Shown here piece after piece: positions 5,759-6,333 of a stretch of DNA of 6,333 nucleotides (positions are counted from its first letter, which is position 1; each line of letters starts with the position of its first letter). The stretch is from Candidatus Bathyarchaeota archaeon. Its GTDB lineage: Archaea > Thermoproteota > Bathyarchaeia > Bathyarchaeales > SOJC01. Where the stretch lies: NCBI GenBank assembly GCA_030608925.1, contig JAUWDF010000046.1:1-6333 (forward strand), given 5' to 3'. The notes beneath the pieces are model-generated. The model was given only the letters and a program-made list of their open reading frames with translations. It was not told the DNA's origin and did no database searches. The translations under genes were made by a program, and so were the position numbers.

Positions 5759-6333
5759 ATGTTGACGTCCATAAACTATAAGAAAATAGGTTTGAAAGTA
5801 GGACTGGAAATACACCAGCAGGTGGATTCTGAAAAGAAACTATTCTGTGGCTGTAATACCGAACTTTTCAAGGGAGACCCTGAAATCACCTTTTCACGTC
5901 AACTACGTCCTACCCAAAGTGAACTAGGACAAATTGACAAGGCAGCATTTTTTGAGTTCCAGAAAGGTCGCACAATTCTGTACGAAGGAGATCAGGAAAC
6001 AGCATGTTTAGTGGAGATGGATGAGGAACCTCCCCATGAGTTAAATCGCCAAGCATTGAAGGCAGCACTTGTCATCTCGCTTATGCTAAAGTCTCGCCCA
6101 GTCAACGAAGTTCATGTTATGAGAAAGACAGTGATTGATGGATCAAACACCACCGGTTTTCAGCGAACTTGTATAGTAGCTGTTGGCGGTGAGATCGCGA
6201 TTGAAGGAAAAAAAGTGGCTATTCAACATGTGGGTCTTGAGGAAGATGCTGCTCGGAGAGTTGGTGGGGGTCATGATGTACATCGATTTCGAATTGACCG
6301 TCTTTGTATTCCTCTTGTAGAGGTCGCAACAGC
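5759..6333 (+). CDS. gatE: Glu-tRNA(Gln) amidotransferase subunit E, N-terminal part
   Basis: GatE is the tRNA-binding, kinase/transamidase subunit (GatB-related). It phosphorylates the glutamyl group on Glu-tRNA(Gln) and replaces it with ammonia from GatD. Only 191 codons are visible and the frame stays open at the right edge; full GatE proteins are about 600 residues or more. Motifs seen in order: GLKVGLEIHQQ (11-21), KLFCGC (27-32), LRPTQSELG (49-57), CLVEMDEEPPHELN (83-96), the highly conserved MRKTVIDGSNTTGFQRT (121-137), the LEEDAAR segment (160-166) and RFRIDRLCIPLVEVAT at the edge. The archaeal QQ after GLEIH and the TQSELG motif separate it from bacterial GatB. It lies 15 bases after gatD and is presumably co-transcribed. 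No defect is seen in the visible part. Confidence 0.95.
   Translation, partial: MLTSINYKKIGLKVGLEIHQQVDSEKKLFCGCNTELFKGDPEITFSRQLRPTQSELGQIDKAAFFEFQKGRTILYEGDQETACLVEMDEEPPHELNRQALKAALVISLMLKSRPVNEVHVMRKTVIDGSNTTGFQRTCIVAVGGEIAIEGKKVAIQHVGLEEDAARRVGGGHDVHRFRIDRLCIPLVEVAT

Noticed and set aside
1..6333. CRISPR array, insertion sequence, tRNA/rRNA gene or a defence/novel multi-gene system
   Set aside because: No regularly spaced repeats, terminal inverted repeats, transposase motifs or cloverleaf-like sequences were seen, and the genes account for nearly all of the window with known housekeeping families.

Overview
The window is a compact stretch of archaeal chromosome with every recognisable gene on the + strand. 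Several genes point to an archaeon: a tRNA-intron endonuclease, ribosomal protein eS30, a stand-alone Elp3, and the archaea-specific GatD/GatE pair for Gln-tRNA(Gln). eS30 is classically missing from most Euryarchaeota. Together with an endonuclease carrying a 'GPGxxHAP' active-site loop, this suggests a TACK/Asgard-side lineage. A Bathyarchaeia-like organism would fit, but that placement is inference and no 16S or marker tree is available here. Base composition looks moderate and even across the genes, and no mobile element, CRISPR array, tRNA or rRNA gene was seen.

Layout: (1) positions 1-181 hold the C-terminal end of a DUF47/PhoU-like protein. (2) 268-870 is endA, the tRNA splicing endonuclease, preceded by an AT-rich promoter-like region and no Shine-Dalgarno (SD) sequence. 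(3) 965-1141 is a 58-codon gene for ribosomal protein eS30, with its own BRE/TATA-like element and an SD-like site. (4) 1202-2809 is a YtcJ-type metal-dependent amidohydrolase with intact metal-ligand motifs. (5) 2831-4423 is elp3 (radical SAM plus GNAT acetyltransferase). (6) 4427-5743 is gatD, starting at TTG just after the elp3 stop. (7) 5759 to the window end is the N-terminal third or so of gatE, with a strong SD.

Functionally, five of the seven genes serve tRNA or the ribosome: intron removal (EndA), small-subunit structure (eS30), wobble-uridine modification (Elp3) and transamidation of Glu-tRNA(Gln) (GatDE). The amidohydrolase to GatE block has gaps of 21, 3 and 15 bases and looks like one operon. 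The amidohydrolase is the one member whose role in that set is not obvious. No gap exceeds 300 bases; the longest is about 95 bases. I found no convincing undescribed system. The most useful leads are the amidohydrolase placement, the endonuclease subunit architecture and the in-frame elp3/gatD junction.
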